Of a stretch of 64,000 nucleotides of DNA, positions 1-11,020 are shown in pieces. The position numbers and the translations under genes are program-made. How positions within the stretch are numbered: position 1 is the stretch's first letter; every line of letters begins with the position of its first letter. The notes under the pieces are model-generated. The model was given only the letters and a program-made list of their open reading frames with translations, ran no database searches and was not told where the DNA came from. Source of the DNA: Yersinia rochesterensis (lineage in GTDB: Bacteria; Pseudomonadota; Gammaproteobacteria; Enterobacterales; Enterobacteriaceae); NCBI RefSeq assembly GCF_003600645.1, contig NZ_CP032482.1:3844001-3908000 (forward strand). Reading direction: 5' to 3'.

Positions 1-18
1 AAGAAAGGATCATCTGTT

Positions 19-504
19 ATGAAATCTCACTTACTTTTCATTGCTGGCGGCTTGCTGGCTATTAGCAGCAGCGCATTAGCGATGTCACTTAATTATCAAG
101 AAGTTGGCTACAATATTGAGGCGCGAGGTGCTCGTGCAGTGGTGGCTGAATTAGCAAAAGCGGGGCAATTACCTGCTGTAGAGAATAATATCAAGCTGGG
201 TGATGATAACTGGATTGCCATGGCTCCTAAATTAGCAGATGCCGGCAACGCGAGTTTCACTGCGGGGGTGAAATCTGCCCTATCCTCCGCGCTAATTTAT
301 AACCCAGCCGCGGTACTCAAAGCAGTAAGCAACAGTAAGACTCTCACTTTGTCAGAGATTTGTACTGCGCCAGCCGAGGTTAAAGATAGCGCGGCGAAAG
401 CCAATTTCCAGCAACGCGCTACTCACACCCTGTCAACCATCAGAAATAGTGACATGATGAGCCAACGTGATAGCTGCCTGGCCGAGCTGAAAAAGTTATC
501 TTAA
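19..504 (+). CDS. Exported protein of unknown function
   Basis: A 161-residue protein I cannot assign to a named family. It opens with a clear Sec signal peptide: a lysine at residue 2, a hydrophobic stretch and an Ala-Leu-Ala cleavage context near residue 21. The mature part is about 140 residues, mostly helical in appearance, with two cysteines (about residues 115 and 154) that could form a periplasmic disulfide. An AAAGGA Shine-Dalgarno sequence lies just upstream of the ATG. The gene converges on sspB and a strong hairpin follows it. A periplasmic location is inferred from the signal peptide; no function is proposed. Confidence 0.8.
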   Translation: MKSHLLFIAGGLLAISSSALAMSLNYQEVGYNIEARGARAVVAELAKAGQLPAVENNIKLGDDNWIAMAPKLADAGNASFTAGVKSALSSALIYNPAAVLKAVSNSKTLTLSEICTAPAEVKDSAAKANFQQRATHTLSTIRNSDMMSQRDSCLAELKKLS

Positions 505-534
505 TTTTGGCTATGACCAATATAATTGGCAGAA

Positions 535-566
535 ATAATCAGGGCGGCCAAAGCCGCCCTGATTAT
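535..566. terminator. Hairpin between convergent genes
   Basis: A perfect 14-bp stem with a 4-base CAAA loop; the G+C-rich inner part is CAGGGCGGC paired with GCCGCCCTG. It lies between the exported-protein gene (plus) and sspB (minus). Only weak T-runs follow on either strand, so it is probably a bidirectional terminator but not a textbook one. Confidence 0.7.
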
Positions 567-591
567 ACATTTGCTCGAGAAATAAAAAAGA

Positions 592-1104
592 CTACTTAAC
601 AACCCGCAATGCTGGGCGGCCACCACTGCGTGGCGGTTGCGGCGGCTCATCATCCGGTGAGTTATCCTCGCCGTGAGGCACTTGAGTCTCATCCGTTACC
701 AACATCAAGTTTTCCGTCGGCGCAGCCTCGTTATCTTCTTCCATGCCGACAAAATTGCCATCAGCATCAGAATCGTAAGCTTCTTCAGGTTCAAACATAG
801 TGCCGGAACCATTTTCACGCGCATAGATTGCCATCACCGCCCCCATAGGGACAGTCACTTCGCGGGGAATACCACCAAAACGGGCATTGAAACTCACTTC
901 CTCATTGCCCAATTCCAGATTCCCTACTGCACGCGGTGCCACATTCAATACAATTTGCCCATCACGGGCAAACTCCATTGGCACCGAAACACCCGGCCGG
1001 GTAACATCCACAACCAGATGTGGAGTCAGTTGATTATCAATCAACCACTCATAGAATGCGCGCAACAAGTAAGGACGGCGCGGAGTCATACCAGACGTCG
1101 CCAT
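592..1104 (-). CDS. sspB: ClpXP protease specificity-enhancing factor SspB
   Basis: SspB is a cytoplasmic adaptor that binds ssrA-tagged proteins released from stalled ribosomes and delivers them to ClpXP. The protein matches the E. coli family in order: a substrate-binding domain starting TPRRPYLLRAFYEWL, an acidic flexible linker, and the terminal RPALRVVK motif that docks on the ClpX N-domain. The open frame begins 11 codons earlier, but family alignment supports the ATG at 1104 (MATSGMTPRR). The gene begins 4 bp after the sspA stop, so the two form an operon as in other enterobacteria. Confidence 0.96.
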   Translation of the reverse strand: MATSGMTPRRPYLLRAFYEWLIDNQLTPHLVVDVTRPGVSVPMEFARDGQIVLNVAPRAVGNLELGNEEVSFNARFGGIPREVTVPMGAVMAIYARENGSGTMFEPEEAYDSDADGNFVGMEEDNEAAPTENLMLVTDETQVPHGEDNSPDDEPPQPPRSGGRPALRVVK

Positions 1105-1108
1105 AAAA

Positions 1109-1750
1109 TTAACCCCGGGTTTGCAGGCGCATTTCACGTTCAGCTTCAGTCAAAGAAGCCAGGAATGCATCACGCTCAAACACACGTGTCATATAGCCTT
1201 TCAGCTCTTTAGAACCTGCGCCAGTGAATTCAATACCTAATTCTGGTAAACGCCACAGCAGAGGAGCCAGATAACAATCGACCAGACTGAACTCTTCACT
1301 CATAAAGAAAGGCATTTCATTAAACACTGGTGCAATAGTCAGCAGTTCTTCACGTAATTGTTTACGAGCAGCATCCGCTTCTTGCGCATTGCCTTTCTGA
1401 ATTTTCGCCAGTAGTGAATACCAATCCTGCTCAATGCGGTTCATCATCAAACGGCTGCTACCGCGTGCTACAGGGTAGACCGGCATCAATGGCGGGTGAG
1501 GAAAACGCTCATCCAGATACTCCATGATGATGCGGGATTCATACAGCGTCAGCTCGCGATCAACCAAAGTAGGGACGGTCTGGTAGGGATTGAGGTCAAT
1601 CAGATCCTGCGGCAGATTATCAGCTTCAACCTGCTCAATCTCAACACTGACACCTTTCTCCGCCAGTACGATGCGTACTTGATGGCTAAAAATGTCGGTC
1701 GGGCCGGAAAACAGCGTCATTACCGAACGTTTGTTGGCAGCGACAGCCAT
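1109..1750 (-). CDS. sspA: Stringent starvation protein A
   Basis: SspA is a glutathione-S-transferase-fold protein that binds RNA polymerase and alters transcription in stationary phase and stress. It has a thioredoxin-like half (about residues 10-88) and an all-helical GST C-terminal half. The surface Pro84-His85-Pro86 motif, needed for RNA polymerase contact in E. coli, is present. The start was set at the ATG at 1750 (MAVAANKRS), preceded by a strong GGAGG; the open frame extends 4 codons further. It is the first gene of sspA-sspB. The protein is 213 residues, near the family length. Confidence 0.97.
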   Translation of the reverse strand: MAVAANKRSVMTLFSGPTDIFSHQVRIVLAEKGVSVEIEQVEADNLPQDLIDLNPYQTVPTLVDRELTLYESRIIMEYLDERFPHPPLMPVYPVARGSSRLMMNRIEQDWYSLLAKIQKGNAQEADAARKQLREELLTIAPVFNEMPFFMSEEFSLVDCYLAPLLWRLPELGIEFTGAGSKELKGYMTRVFERDAFLASLTEAEREMRLQTRG

Positions 1751-2084
1751 GAAAACCTCCAAGATTATCTAGAAAAAACAATGCGAATAGCCCACGGTGA
1801 CGTTGCTATCCTGAGTCGTTTTACAGCCGGTTCGCAATCATGGTCGTTGCTGCCGTAAATAAGCCTTGGTCGAGAAAATAATTCAGCCAGGGAGATACAC
1901 GGACGCCAACAGTTCGCCGAACAGGCACAAAAGTGAGTGATAGTTTACCAGATTTTGCATGTTTTGTGGGGATGGTGCTGCGATTTCATGAACAATTGTC
2001 TATCTGACAACGGGTTAGCGGCAAAAATATAATGAATAAAATAGCGGAAGGGTACTTTTAGCGATTGATCTGGCTTAAAACAAA
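1751..2084. other. Gap upstream of sspA
   Basis: About 330 bp between the sspA start and the rpsI terminator. It should hold the sspA promoter on the minus strand. The sspA Shine-Dalgarno lies next to the gene, but I see no convincing minus 35 and minus 10 pair, and no repeat or credible reading frame. Confidence 0.5.
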
Positions 2085-2116
2085 TAAAAAAACCCGGTGA
2101 GACACCGGGTTTTTAC
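2085..2116 (-). terminator. rplM-rpsI terminator
   Basis: A perfect 9-bp stem (AACCCGGTG with CACCGGGTT) and 3-base loop. On the minus strand it is followed by a run of Ts just after the rpsI stop codon, a classical intrinsic terminator. Ts also follow on the plus strand, so it may work in both directions. Confidence 0.9.
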
Positions 2117-2145
2117 CATTAATCTGATGCCGTAAAGGCAAAAAA

Positions 2146-2990
<845 letters not shown>

Positions 2991-3143
2991 TTACCCAATT
3001 AATAAGTTACACGTTGGTGAACACCCAAACGTTCAAAAACAGTTGAGGCTCACACGACCATCAGTCCAGCAAACCTACCCCTTCGAATAGCCAATGCTGG
3101 CACTATACAAAGTTCTGGGAAAAAAACTTTGTTGTAACGTGGG

Positions 3144-3181
3144 GTCGCAAGATTATAGAGAAGTCGACGTCAAAGATCGAA
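3144..3181 (-). promoter_or_regulatory. Probable rplM-rpsI promoter
   Basis: On the minus strand a perfect TATAAT lies at 3157-3152, followed by a G+C-rich stretch typical of stringently controlled ribosomal promoters. The minus 35 element is weak (TTCGAT at 18-bp spacing). A start near 3144 would give a leader of about 160 nt. Confidence 0.45.
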
Positions 3182-3313
3182 CTGTTTTTGGCGAGAAAGG
3201 TATAAATTAAACATGTTAAGTTAGGGCGAAGAATAATCGCCCACCACAGAATAGCATTTTAATGCCTATAAAGTGAATAACTGAGACGCAGATAGCTTTT
3301 ACCACAAATGCGC

Positions 3314-4441
3314 TTACGGCAGGTGCGGTAAAGAGAGATACTCTTCACTTTGCATCTCTTGTAATCGTGATAAACAGCGCTGATATTCAAATTTAAGCCT
3401 TTCACCACAATAGATTTCGAACATTGAAGCCTCTGCTGCAATGATCAATTTCACCCGCCGCTCATAAAACTCATCAACTAATGCCAGAAAACGCCGGGCG
3501 GTGTTTTCATCCCGCGTCGCCATCTTATGGACATTATGCAGTAATACGGTGTGATAGAGTTTAGAGAGCGCGATGTAATCCAGTTGGCTGCGTGCTTCTT
3601 CACACAGTGTATGAAAATCAACTGCCAGAACGCCTTGCGCCGAGCAAATCGCCGGTAAAGGCCGGTGATTAACTTCCAGTATCGGGGATTTTTCGCCCTC
3701 TTTCCCCGCAAGTTTGACGAAAATATCCTCCATCGCCTGTTCAGTCTGCGGGTTAAGCGGTGTCAGGTAGAGATTAGCCTGAGTTAATGTGCGCAGGCGG
3801 TAATCAATACCAGCATCGACATTCATTACATCGCAATATTGCTTAATAAGCTCAATCGCCGGCAAGAAGCGAGCGCGCTGCAAACCGTTACGATACAAAT
3901 CGTCCGGTGGAATATTGGACGTCGCAACCAGTGTGATCCCACGGGCAAACAATGCTTCCAGCAATGTCGCCAGCAGCATGGCATCAGTAATATCCGAAAC
4001 AAAAAATTCATCAAAACACAGCACATCAGTTTGAGCCTTGAAACCATCAGCAATAATTTCTAATGGATTTTCATGACCTTGCAATGTTGTTAGCTCTTGA
4101 TGCACCCGCAACATAAAACGGTGGAAATGCAGGCGGAGCTTACGTTCACCCGGCAAGCTGTGGAAAAACATATCCATCAGCCAAGTTTTACCCCGCCCGA
4201 CACCGCCCCACATATATAAGCCCTGAGCTGGGCGTATTGGCGTTTTTGACGCGCCCCGGCCCAGTAAGCGGCTCAAACGCCCTCGGATACCTACATTGAC
4301 CGCAGGCGTGCTTTGGCGTTGATTCAATTCCTGATAAAGAGTGTCCAGCCGTGCGACAGTACGCCGCTGGACGTCATCAGATTGATAGTCGCCAGCATCA
4401 ATTGCTTGCTGGTAAAGTGCTATAGGTGAACTCGGTTGCAT
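3314..4441 (-). CDS. zapE: Cell division protein ZapE (AFG1-like ATPase)
   Basis: ZapE is an ATPase of the AFG1/LACE1 family that associates with the FtsZ ring during late division and stress. The Walker A motif GGVGRGKTW is near residues 79-87 and the Walker B-like VLCFDEFFVSD is in the middle third. The C-terminal half has the family signature around SRLQEMQSEEYL. The protein is 375 residues, as in E. coli. The longest frame begins with TTG at 4450; ATG 4441 (MQPSSPIALY) is preferred by alignment. A GGGCGA hairpin about 75 bp beyond the stop may terminate it before the rplM promoter. Confidence 0.95.
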   Translation of the reverse strand: MQPSSPIALYQQAIDAGDYQSDDVQRRTVARLDTLYQELNQRQSTPAVNVGIRGRLSRLLGRGASKTPIRPAQGLYMWGGVGRGKTWLMDMFFHSLPGERKLRLHFHRFMLRVHQELTTLQGHENPLEIIADGFKAQTDVLCFDEFFVSDITDAMLLATLLEALFARGITLVATSNIPPDDLYRNGLQRARFLPAIELIKQYCDVMNVDAGIDYRLRTLTQANLYLTPLNPQTEQAMEDIFVKLAGKEGEKSPILEVNHRPLPAICSAQGVLAVDFHTLCEEARSQLDYIALSKLYHTVLLHNVHKMATRDENTARRFLALVDEFYERRVKLIIAAEASMFEIYCGERLKFEYQRCLSRLQEMQSEEYLSLPHLP

Positions 4442-4680
4442 GTTTATCAATAATCCCTGATAAAAATAATCTCTGATAAAATAGTTATCTACTTTTCGCG
4501 GTACTTTCTTGCTGATTTATCGGGTAATCGCAGCATTTACCGACTCTGCTACTGCGGAAAAAGCCTGATAACCATAGGCAATGTTGCATCAGGATTCCAC
4601 TCAGACAAGGTTAACGGTTATAGTGGGTATTATTAAGTGAAAAAGCCCTGCTGAACAATGAAGTCAAAAAAGGAGTCATT

Positions 4681-5085
4681 ATGACCTGGGAGTATGCGCT
4701 TATTGGGTTGGTTGTTGGTATTGTGATTGGCGCGGTGGCTATGCGCTTTGGCAATCGTAAATTGCGTCAGCAGCAAGTGCTGCAAAATGAGCTGGAGAAA
4801 AGTAAATCAGATCTGGAAGAATATCGTCAGGAACTGGTTGGGCATTTTGCCCGCAGTGCCGAGTTGCTCGATAACATGGCTCGCGACTATCGCCAGCTTT
4901 ATCAGCATATGGCGAAAAGCTCCAATAACTTGTTGCCAGACTTGCCAATGCAAGATAATCCGTTCCGCTACCGTCTGACAGAATCTGAAGCAGATAATGA
5001 TCAGGCACCGGTCAAAATGCCACCTCGTGACTACTCCGAAGGGGCATCCGGTTTACTGCGTCCGGAACATCAGACCCGGGACTAA
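4681..5085 (+). CDS. zapG: Z-ring-associated membrane protein ZapG (YhcB, DUF1043)
   Basis: This small inner-membrane protein is linked in E. coli to cell division and envelope synthesis. Residues 3-22 form one transmembrane helix, followed by a charged, predicted coiled coil (about residues 28-90) and a disordered C-terminal tail. The 134-residue length matches YhcB, and the NPFRYRL segment is conserved. An AAGGAG sits just before the ATG. It is divergent from zapE with a gap of about 240 bp, and an ERIC element follows. Confidence 0.93.
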   Translation: MTWEYALIGLVVGIVIGAVAMRFGNRKLRQQQVLQNELEKSKSDLEEYRQELVGHFARSAELLDNMARDYRQLYQHMAKSSNNLLPDLPMQDNPFRYRLTESEADNDQAPVKMPPRDYSEGASGLLRPEHQTRD

Positions 5086-5100
5086 GCTAAACTTCTATCT

Positions 5101-5298
5101 ATGCCCTAAATAATTCGAGTTGCAGGAAGGCGGCAAGCGAGATACAAATCGGTCGGGAAGCGATTTGAACAGCATTTATGCTGCCCGCTGGGTGAGTCTC
5201 AGGGATGAGGCTCATTAACTCCGATAAGCTTACTGTCGTAAGTGATTCGGGTTATTGAGTTTAACCAACGCACATGCAGCTTGAAGTATGACGGGCAT
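5101..5298. repeat. ERIC element, enlarged form
   Basis: It begins with ATGCCCTAAATAATTCGAG and ends with GCAGCTTGAAGTATGACGGGCAT, so the ERIC ends are intact and the terminal ATGCCC/GGGCAT can pair. At about 198 bp it is some 70 bp longer than a standard ERIC of about 127 bp; the extra material is in the left half. The rest of the gap to degQ (5299-5543) shows nothing I can name and should hold the degQ promoter. Confidence 0.85.
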
Positions 5299-5543
5299 AT
5301 CAAGCTGACTGCGGCGCACATCGCCGCGGTCAGCACATTTACACTTCTATACCTACCTCTCCTTGAATTGCTTTACGCTAACCCCTATATCAAGTGACAT
5401 CTTAGGGTGCTTATTTTTAGAACAGCAATAGCCTTTTGAAATAAGTGAATTTTTTAGCTCATTCAGAGTCTGAATTTACACCGGGCCTGTAGTAGCCATC
5501 TACCCTATTCATTCACCGTTAGGTATTGAGAGAGTTTAAATCA

Positions 5544-6917
5544 ATGAAGAAAAAGTCATTATTTCTTAGTGCGCTGGCAATGAGTGTCGGCTTAGGTCTC
5601 GCATCTGTTCCTATGGTAAACGCAGCAGCTCTTCCGGCGGCCGTTGCCGGGCAATCAGTCCCAAGTTTGGCACCTATGCTGGAGAAAGTGTTGCCCGCGG
5701 TCGTCAGCGTCCATGTCTCTGGCACACAGGTACAGCAGCAACGTTTGCCGGAAGAATTCAAATTCTTCTTTGGCCCAAATGCGCCAACCGGCAAAGAGAG
5801 TAACCGCCCATTTGAAGGGCTGGGATCTGGCGTCATCATTAACGCGGAAAAAGGTTATGTGCTGACCAATAACCACGTAATCAATAACGCGGATAAAATT
5901 CGTGTTCAGCTCAATGATGGCCGTGAATATGATGCCAAATTGCTGGGCCGTGATGAACAAACTGATATCGCTTTATTGCAGATAACTGACGCCAAAAATC
6001 TGACGGCGATTAAAATTGCAGATTCCGATAACCTGCGAGTCGGTGATTTTGCCGTCGCTGTGGGCAACCCATTTGGCCTCGGCCAGACCGCGACCTCCGG
6101 TATCATTTCCGCACTTGGCCGCAGTGGTTTGAATCTGGAAGGGTTAGAAAACTTTATCCAGACCGACGCCTCTATCAACCGAGGCAACTCGGGTGGTGCG
6201 CTGGTCAACCTGAATGGCGAATTGATTGGGATTAACACCGCAATTCTGGCACCGGGGGGCGGTAACATCGGTATCGGCTTTGCCATTCCAAGTAATATGG
6301 CGCAAAACCTCAGCCAACAGTTAATTGAATTTGGCGAAGTGAAACGCGGCCTGTTGGGTATTCGTGGCAGCGAAATGACCGCTGATATGGCGAAAGCCTT
6401 TAATATTGATGCGCAGCGCGGTGCTTTTGTCAGTGAAGTGCTGCCAAAATCAGCGGCCTCTAAAGCCGGTATCAAAGCAGGCGACGTGTTAGTTTCCGTG
6501 GATGGCAAACCCATTAGCAGCTTTGCTGAGTTACGCGCCAAAGTAGGCACCACCGGGCCGGGCAAAACCGTTAAAGTCGGTTTATTGCGTGATGGCAAAC
6601 CGCTTGAAGTGGCTGTAACGTTGGAGAACAGCAGCCCAACATCGACCAGTGCAGATACCTTATCACCTTCATTGCAAGGCGCATCACTGAGCAATGGCGA
6701 AATCAAAGGTGGCAGCAAGGGTGTCAAAGTTGAGAACGTAACCAAAGGCTCACCGGCAGCGCAATCGGGCTTGCAGAAAGACGATGTGATTATTGCCGTA
6801 AACCGTGTGCGAGTGAAAGATATCGCCGAGTTACGCAAAGCTATTGAAGCGAAACCTGCTGTAATTGCACTGAATATCGTTCGCGGTGAAGAGAATATTT
6901 ATCTGTTAATCCGCTAA
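5544..6917 (+). CDS. degQ: Periplasmic serine endoprotease DegQ
   Basis: DegQ is an HtrA-family protease and chaperone that handles unfolded periplasmic proteins. A signal peptide is cleaved near residue 27 (VNA-A). The trypsin-like domain carries the triad His111, Asp141 and Ser216 (GNSGGAL), and two PDZ domains follow (about 260-350 and 365-455). The open frame starts with a TTG six codons earlier, but ATG 5544 (MKKKSLF) starts the signal peptide and has a purine-rich GAGAGAG upstream. The linker after the protease lacks the longer segment of DegP, and degS follows directly, both favouring DegQ over DegP. The protein is 457 residues. Confidence 0.94.
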   Translation: MKKKSLFLSALAMSVGLGLASVPMVNAAALPAAVAGQSVPSLAPMLEKVLPAVVSVHVSGTQVQQQRLPEEFKFFFGPNAPTGKESNRPFEGLGSGVIINAEKGYVLTNNHVINNADKIRVQLNDGREYDAKLLGRDEQTDIALLQITDAKNLTAIKIADSDNLRVGDFAVAVGNPFGLGQTATSGIISALGRSGLNLEGLENFIQTDASINRGNSGGALVNLNGELIGINTAILAPGGGNIGIGFAIPSNMAQNLSQQLIEFGEVKRGLLGIRGSEMTADMAKAFNIDAQRGAFVSEVLPKSAASKAGIKAGDVLVSVDGKPISSFAELRAKVGTTGPGKTVKVGLLRDGKPLEVAVTLENSSPTSTSADTLSPSLQGASLSNGEIKGGSKGVKVENVTKGSPAAQSGLQKDDVIIAVNRVRVKDIAELRKAIEAKPAVIALNIVRGEENIYLLIR

Positions 6918-6930
6918 TTTGCTGAAAAAT

Positions 6931-6955
6931 CGGACACAGCACAATGCTGTGTCCG
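6931..6955 (+). other. Perfect hairpin between degQ and degS
   Basis: An 11-bp perfect stem (CGGACACAGCA with TGCTGTGTCCG) and 3-base loop, 13 nt after the degQ stop. No T-run follows, so it is more likely an mRNA-stabilising or attenuating structure than a full terminator. Confidence 0.7.
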
Positions 6956-7005
6956 CCAAACTCATGCTATTCTCCCGTTACCTATTCATTCATGCCTTAA
7001 ACTTC

Positions 7006-8100
7006 ATGTTTCTTAAGCTATTGCGTTCTATTATTTTGGGGCTAATTGTTGCCGGTATCTTGCTGGTCGCAATACCTATGCTCCGCAGCCCCGGCCACTT
7101 TTTTTCGGGCAATGGTGATAGCGTAGATGAAGAGGCCCCGGTCAGTTATAACCAAGCTGTGCGCAGGGCTGCCCCTGCCGTTGTTAATGTTTATAACCGT
7201 AGCCTAAGCCCTAATCAGGAAGGATTAGCCATTCGAACCTTAGGTTCTGGCGTGATCATGAATGATAAGGGTTATATCCTGACGAATAAACACGTCATCA
7301 ATAATGCAGAACAAATCATTGTTGCATTACAAAATGGCCGTATCTCAGAAGCCTTGTTGGTCGGTTCAGATAATCTGACTGATTTAGCCGTGTTGAAAAT
7401 TGATGCCGTCAACCTACAGGTTATTCCGATTAATATTAACCGGACACCACATATTGGTGATGTCGTGCTGGCTATTGGCAATCCCTATAATCTTGGTCAA
7501 ACCGTCACTCAGGGGATTATCAGTGCCACCGGGCGTATAGGTTTGAGTTCTTCTGGCCGACAGAATTTCCTCCAAACAGATGCCTCCATTAATCAGGGTA
7601 ATTCCGGGGGAGCGCTGGTCAATACGCTTGGCGAGTTGGTGGGGATCAACACACTTTCATTTGATAAAAGTAGCAATGGGGAAACCCCGGAAGGCATCGG
7701 TTTTGCTATTCCAACCGCACTTGCCACCAAAGTGATGGAAAAATTGATTCGCGATGGGCGGGTGATCCGTGGCTATATTGGCATTACCGGCGAGGAGTAT
7801 CCGCCATTCAATGCTAGCGGTAATAATGGCGACCGAATACATGGCATTAAGGTGAATAAGATATCGCCAAATGGCCCGGCGGCGAATGCTAACTTGCAAG
7901 TGGGTGATATTATTCTAAGCGTTAATAATAAGCCTGCGACGTCCGTGATAGAAACCATGGATCAGGTGGCAGAAATTCGTCCTGGAACCACAATTCCGGT
8001 CTTATTATTACGCAATGGTCAGCAAATCACGGCACAAATTACTATTACCGAATTGGATCAAAATGAGCTGCTTGAACAGCAGCCAGCGCCGTTGTCATAG
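7006..8100 (+). CDS. degS: Inner-membrane protease DegS
   Basis: DegS senses misfolded outer-membrane porins through its PDZ domain and makes the first cut in anti-sigma factor RseA, which starts the sigma-E response. An N-terminal membrane anchor (about residues 5-24) is followed by a protease domain with His96, Asp126 and Ser200 (GNSGGAL) and one PDZ domain near residues 255-350. The open frame runs 29 codons upstream from a CTG, but MFLKLLRSI at 7006 matches the family start. Shine-Dalgarno matching there is poor, so an ATG at 6964 is a weaker alternative. It lies 88 bp after degQ, as in other enterobacteria. Confidence 0.93.
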   Translation: MFLKLLRSIILGLIVAGILLVAIPMLRSPGHFFSGNGDSVDEEAPVSYNQAVRRAAPAVVNVYNRSLSPNQEGLAIRTLGSGVIMNDKGYILTNKHVINNAEQIIVALQNGRISEALLVGSDNLTDLAVLKIDAVNLQVIPININRTPHIGDVVLAIGNPYNLGQTVTQGIISATGRIGLSSSGRQNFLQTDASINQGNSGGALVNTLGELVGINTLSFDKSSNGETPEGIGFAIPTALATKVMEKLIRDGRVIRGYIGITGEEYPPFNASGNNGDRIHGIKVNKISPNGPAANANLQVGDIILSVNNKPATSVIETMDQVAEIRPGTTIPVLLLRNGQQITAQITITELDQNELLEQQPAPLS

Positions 8101-8148
8101 GGGCTGTATATCCTAATCGGATGTATTAATTGCAAAAAAAATCGCAAA

Positions 8149-8188
8149 AAAATGCCAGCCTGATGTCACTCACCGGCTGGCATTTTTT
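8149..8188. terminator. Bidirectional terminator degS/murA
   Basis: A 10-bp stem (AATGCCAGCC with GGCTGGCATT) with T-runs on the plus strand after it and A-runs before it, so it can end both degS (plus) and murA (minus) transcripts. Confidence 0.9.
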
Positions 8189-8224
8189 ATAGGGCGGTTA
8201 GAAAAAGCGTTTTTTTGAAAAAGT

Positions 8225-9552
<1,328 letters not shown>

Positions 9553-9627
9553 ATCGGCAAATTCGAATTCACTGCCCGCTTAAGAAACTGCCTGACAAAC
9601 CTGTAGGCAATTCAGAAGCCAACAGCA

Positions 9628-9882
9628 TCAAAAACCGTTTAGTTTGCGATCCCGCTGCCACTCTTGCGGCGTATAGGCCTTAATGGATAAGGCATGAATG
9701 CGGTTATCAGCAATATATTCCATCAGCGGCGCATACACTGCCTGCTGCTTTTTCACTCGACTCATATCGGCAAATAACTCACCCACAGCAATCACCTGAA
9801 AGTGGCTACCATCACCGGTAACATGCGCTTCTTGTAATGCCAATGCTTGCATCAGCACGTCTTTAATTTCGTTAGTATCCAT
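9628..9882 (-). CDS. ibaG: BolA-family protein IbaG
   Basis: IbaG is a small BolA-like protein that pairs with monothiol glutaredoxins in iron-sulfur and acid-stress physiology. The 84-residue product has the class II KH-like fold signature, with [15 protein letters not shown] and the SRVKKQQ to [14 protein letters not shown] block. The frame also has an ATG three codons earlier (9891); MDTNEIKD at 9882 aligns best, though neither start has a strong Shine-Dalgarno. It sits between the mla operon and murA, the usual enterobacterial order. Confidence 0.93.
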   Translation of the reverse strand: MDTNEIKDVLMQALALQEAHVTGDGSHFQVIAVGELFADMSRVKKQQAVYAPLMEYIADNRIHALSIKAYTPQEWQRDRKLNGF

Positions 9883-9952
9883 AAGATTCATTCTATTTTA
9901 AGAGGATCGTAATCAGTTGAACATATTAGTGGAATACGGCTTTCTCTGAAAC

Positions 9953-9997
9953 TAAAGAAAAGCCCCTGTTTCGTTATTACGCTCAGGGGCTTAAAAA
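9953..9997 (-). terminator. mla operon terminator
   Basis: The stem AAGCCCCTG/CAGGGGCTT (9960-9968 with 9984-9992) is followed on the minus strand by CTTTTCTTT, about 65 nt beyond the mlaB stop and before ibaG. Confidence 0.8.
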
Positions 9998-10056
9998 CTT
10001 TAGCTTTTTGCTTTAGCAATAGGCGACACAAAAGGCCACTAACATAATTCTAATCG

Positions 10057-10380
10057 CTAGATACTGGCCGTTTTTACCGAGATAACTGTTTCTACCGGGA
10101 TGACTTCCCGCAAATTATACAGTTCAATCAAGGTAGACAAGCGATCGCTGACACCGGTAATCGCTAATGAGACACCCTGCTTGCCGCGCAGTTCACGAAA
10201 GTGAACCAACAGCGCCAGACCGGAGGAATCAACACGCTGTAATTGGCTGACATCAATGCGCGTCTTATCGGCCAACAATGCTTCTCGCTGTTGCCATAGG
10301 GGTAACAGCGTTGCGCGATCCAATTCACCTTGCAGTATCAGTGTTCCCTGTTGTGACTGCCATTTCAGTTCATCCGCCAT
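10057..10380 (-). CDS. mlaB: Phospholipid transport STAS protein MlaB
   Basis: MlaB is the small cytoplasmic STAS-domain subunit of the MlaFEDB complex and binds the MlaF ATPase to stabilise it. The 107-residue protein shows the STAS signature VDSSGLALLVH. The frame starts with a GTG at 10386 that overlaps the mlaC stop; ATG 10380 (MADELKW) is preferred. It is slightly longer at the C-terminus than E. coli MlaB (97 residues). It is the last gene of mlaFEDCB and a terminator follows. Confidence 0.92.
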   Translation of the reverse strand: MADELKWQSQQGTLILQGELDRATLLPLWQQREALLADKTRIDVSQLQRVDSSGLALLVHFRELRGKQGVSLAITGVSDRLSTLIELYNLREVIPVETVISVKTASI

Positions 10381-10385
10381 AATCA

Positions 10386-11009
10386 CTACTTATCTAAGGT
10401 TATTGGCTGTTTCGCTGCAATGAGCAACTGTTGGGTCAGGCCATCAACACCTTTTTGACGCAAAATAGAGGCCCACTCATTTTGCTTGGTGCTGATCATG
10501 CTAACCCCTTCGGCTATCATGTCATACGCCTGCCAATTGCCGGTTTGGCTGTTTTTCCGCCACTGGAAATCTAAACGTACCGGTGGGCGGCCATTAGGGT
10601 CAAGGATGGTCACGCGAATGGCGACGATATTGGCATCACCCAATGGCTGATCTGGTGCGACATCGTAAGTTTGGCCGTGATATAGCGCCAATGCTTGGCC
10701 ATATGCCTGTTCCAGATATTGACTGAATGCATTGAAGTAAGCTTCACGCTGTGCCGGAGTGGCGGCTTTGTAATAGCTGCCCAGCACCAATGCACCTGCA
10801 TATTTAATCTGAACAAATGGCAATAATTCTTCGCGGACAATAGTGCGTAAATATTCGGGATTTTGCTTAATGTTAGCTTGTTCATTTTTCAGGCGCGTAA
10901 AGGTTCTTTGCGCAGCTTCATCCATCAGACGGTATGGGTTAGTTTGATCGACGGCATTAGCCAATGGGGCTACCACCAACAACGCGACCATAAGTAAACG
11001 TTTAAACAT
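10386..11009 (-). CDS. mlaC: Periplasmic phospholipid carrier MlaC
   Basis: MlaC is the soluble shuttle between the outer-membrane MlaA complex and inner-membrane MlaD. A signal peptide ends at LANA near residue 19, followed by the MlaC/Ttg2D domain. The 207-residue length fits the family. The gene lies 11 bp after mlaD and its stop is 5 bp before the mlaB start, so translation of the two may be coupled. Confidence 0.95.
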   Translation of the reverse strand: MFKRLLMVALLVVAPLANAVDQTNPYRLMDEAAQRTFTRLKNEQANIKQNPEYLRTIVREELLPFVQIKYAGALVLGSYYKAATPAQREAYFNAFSQYLEQAYGQALALYHGQTYDVAPDQPLGDANIVAIRVTILDPNGRPPVRLDFQWRKNSQTGNWQAYDMIAEGVSMISTKQNEWASILRQKGVDGLTQQLLIAAKQPITLDK

Positions 11010-11020
11010 TCGATACCCTC

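Noticed and set aside
673-1212. 179-codon plus-strand frame over sspB
   Set aside because: It is antisense to the conserved sspB and runs into sspA.
5906-6838. 310-codon frame antisense to degQ
   Set aside because: It is a shadow of degQ codon bias on the other strand. The degQ frame has full catalytic and PDZ motifs, and the antisense product resembles no family.
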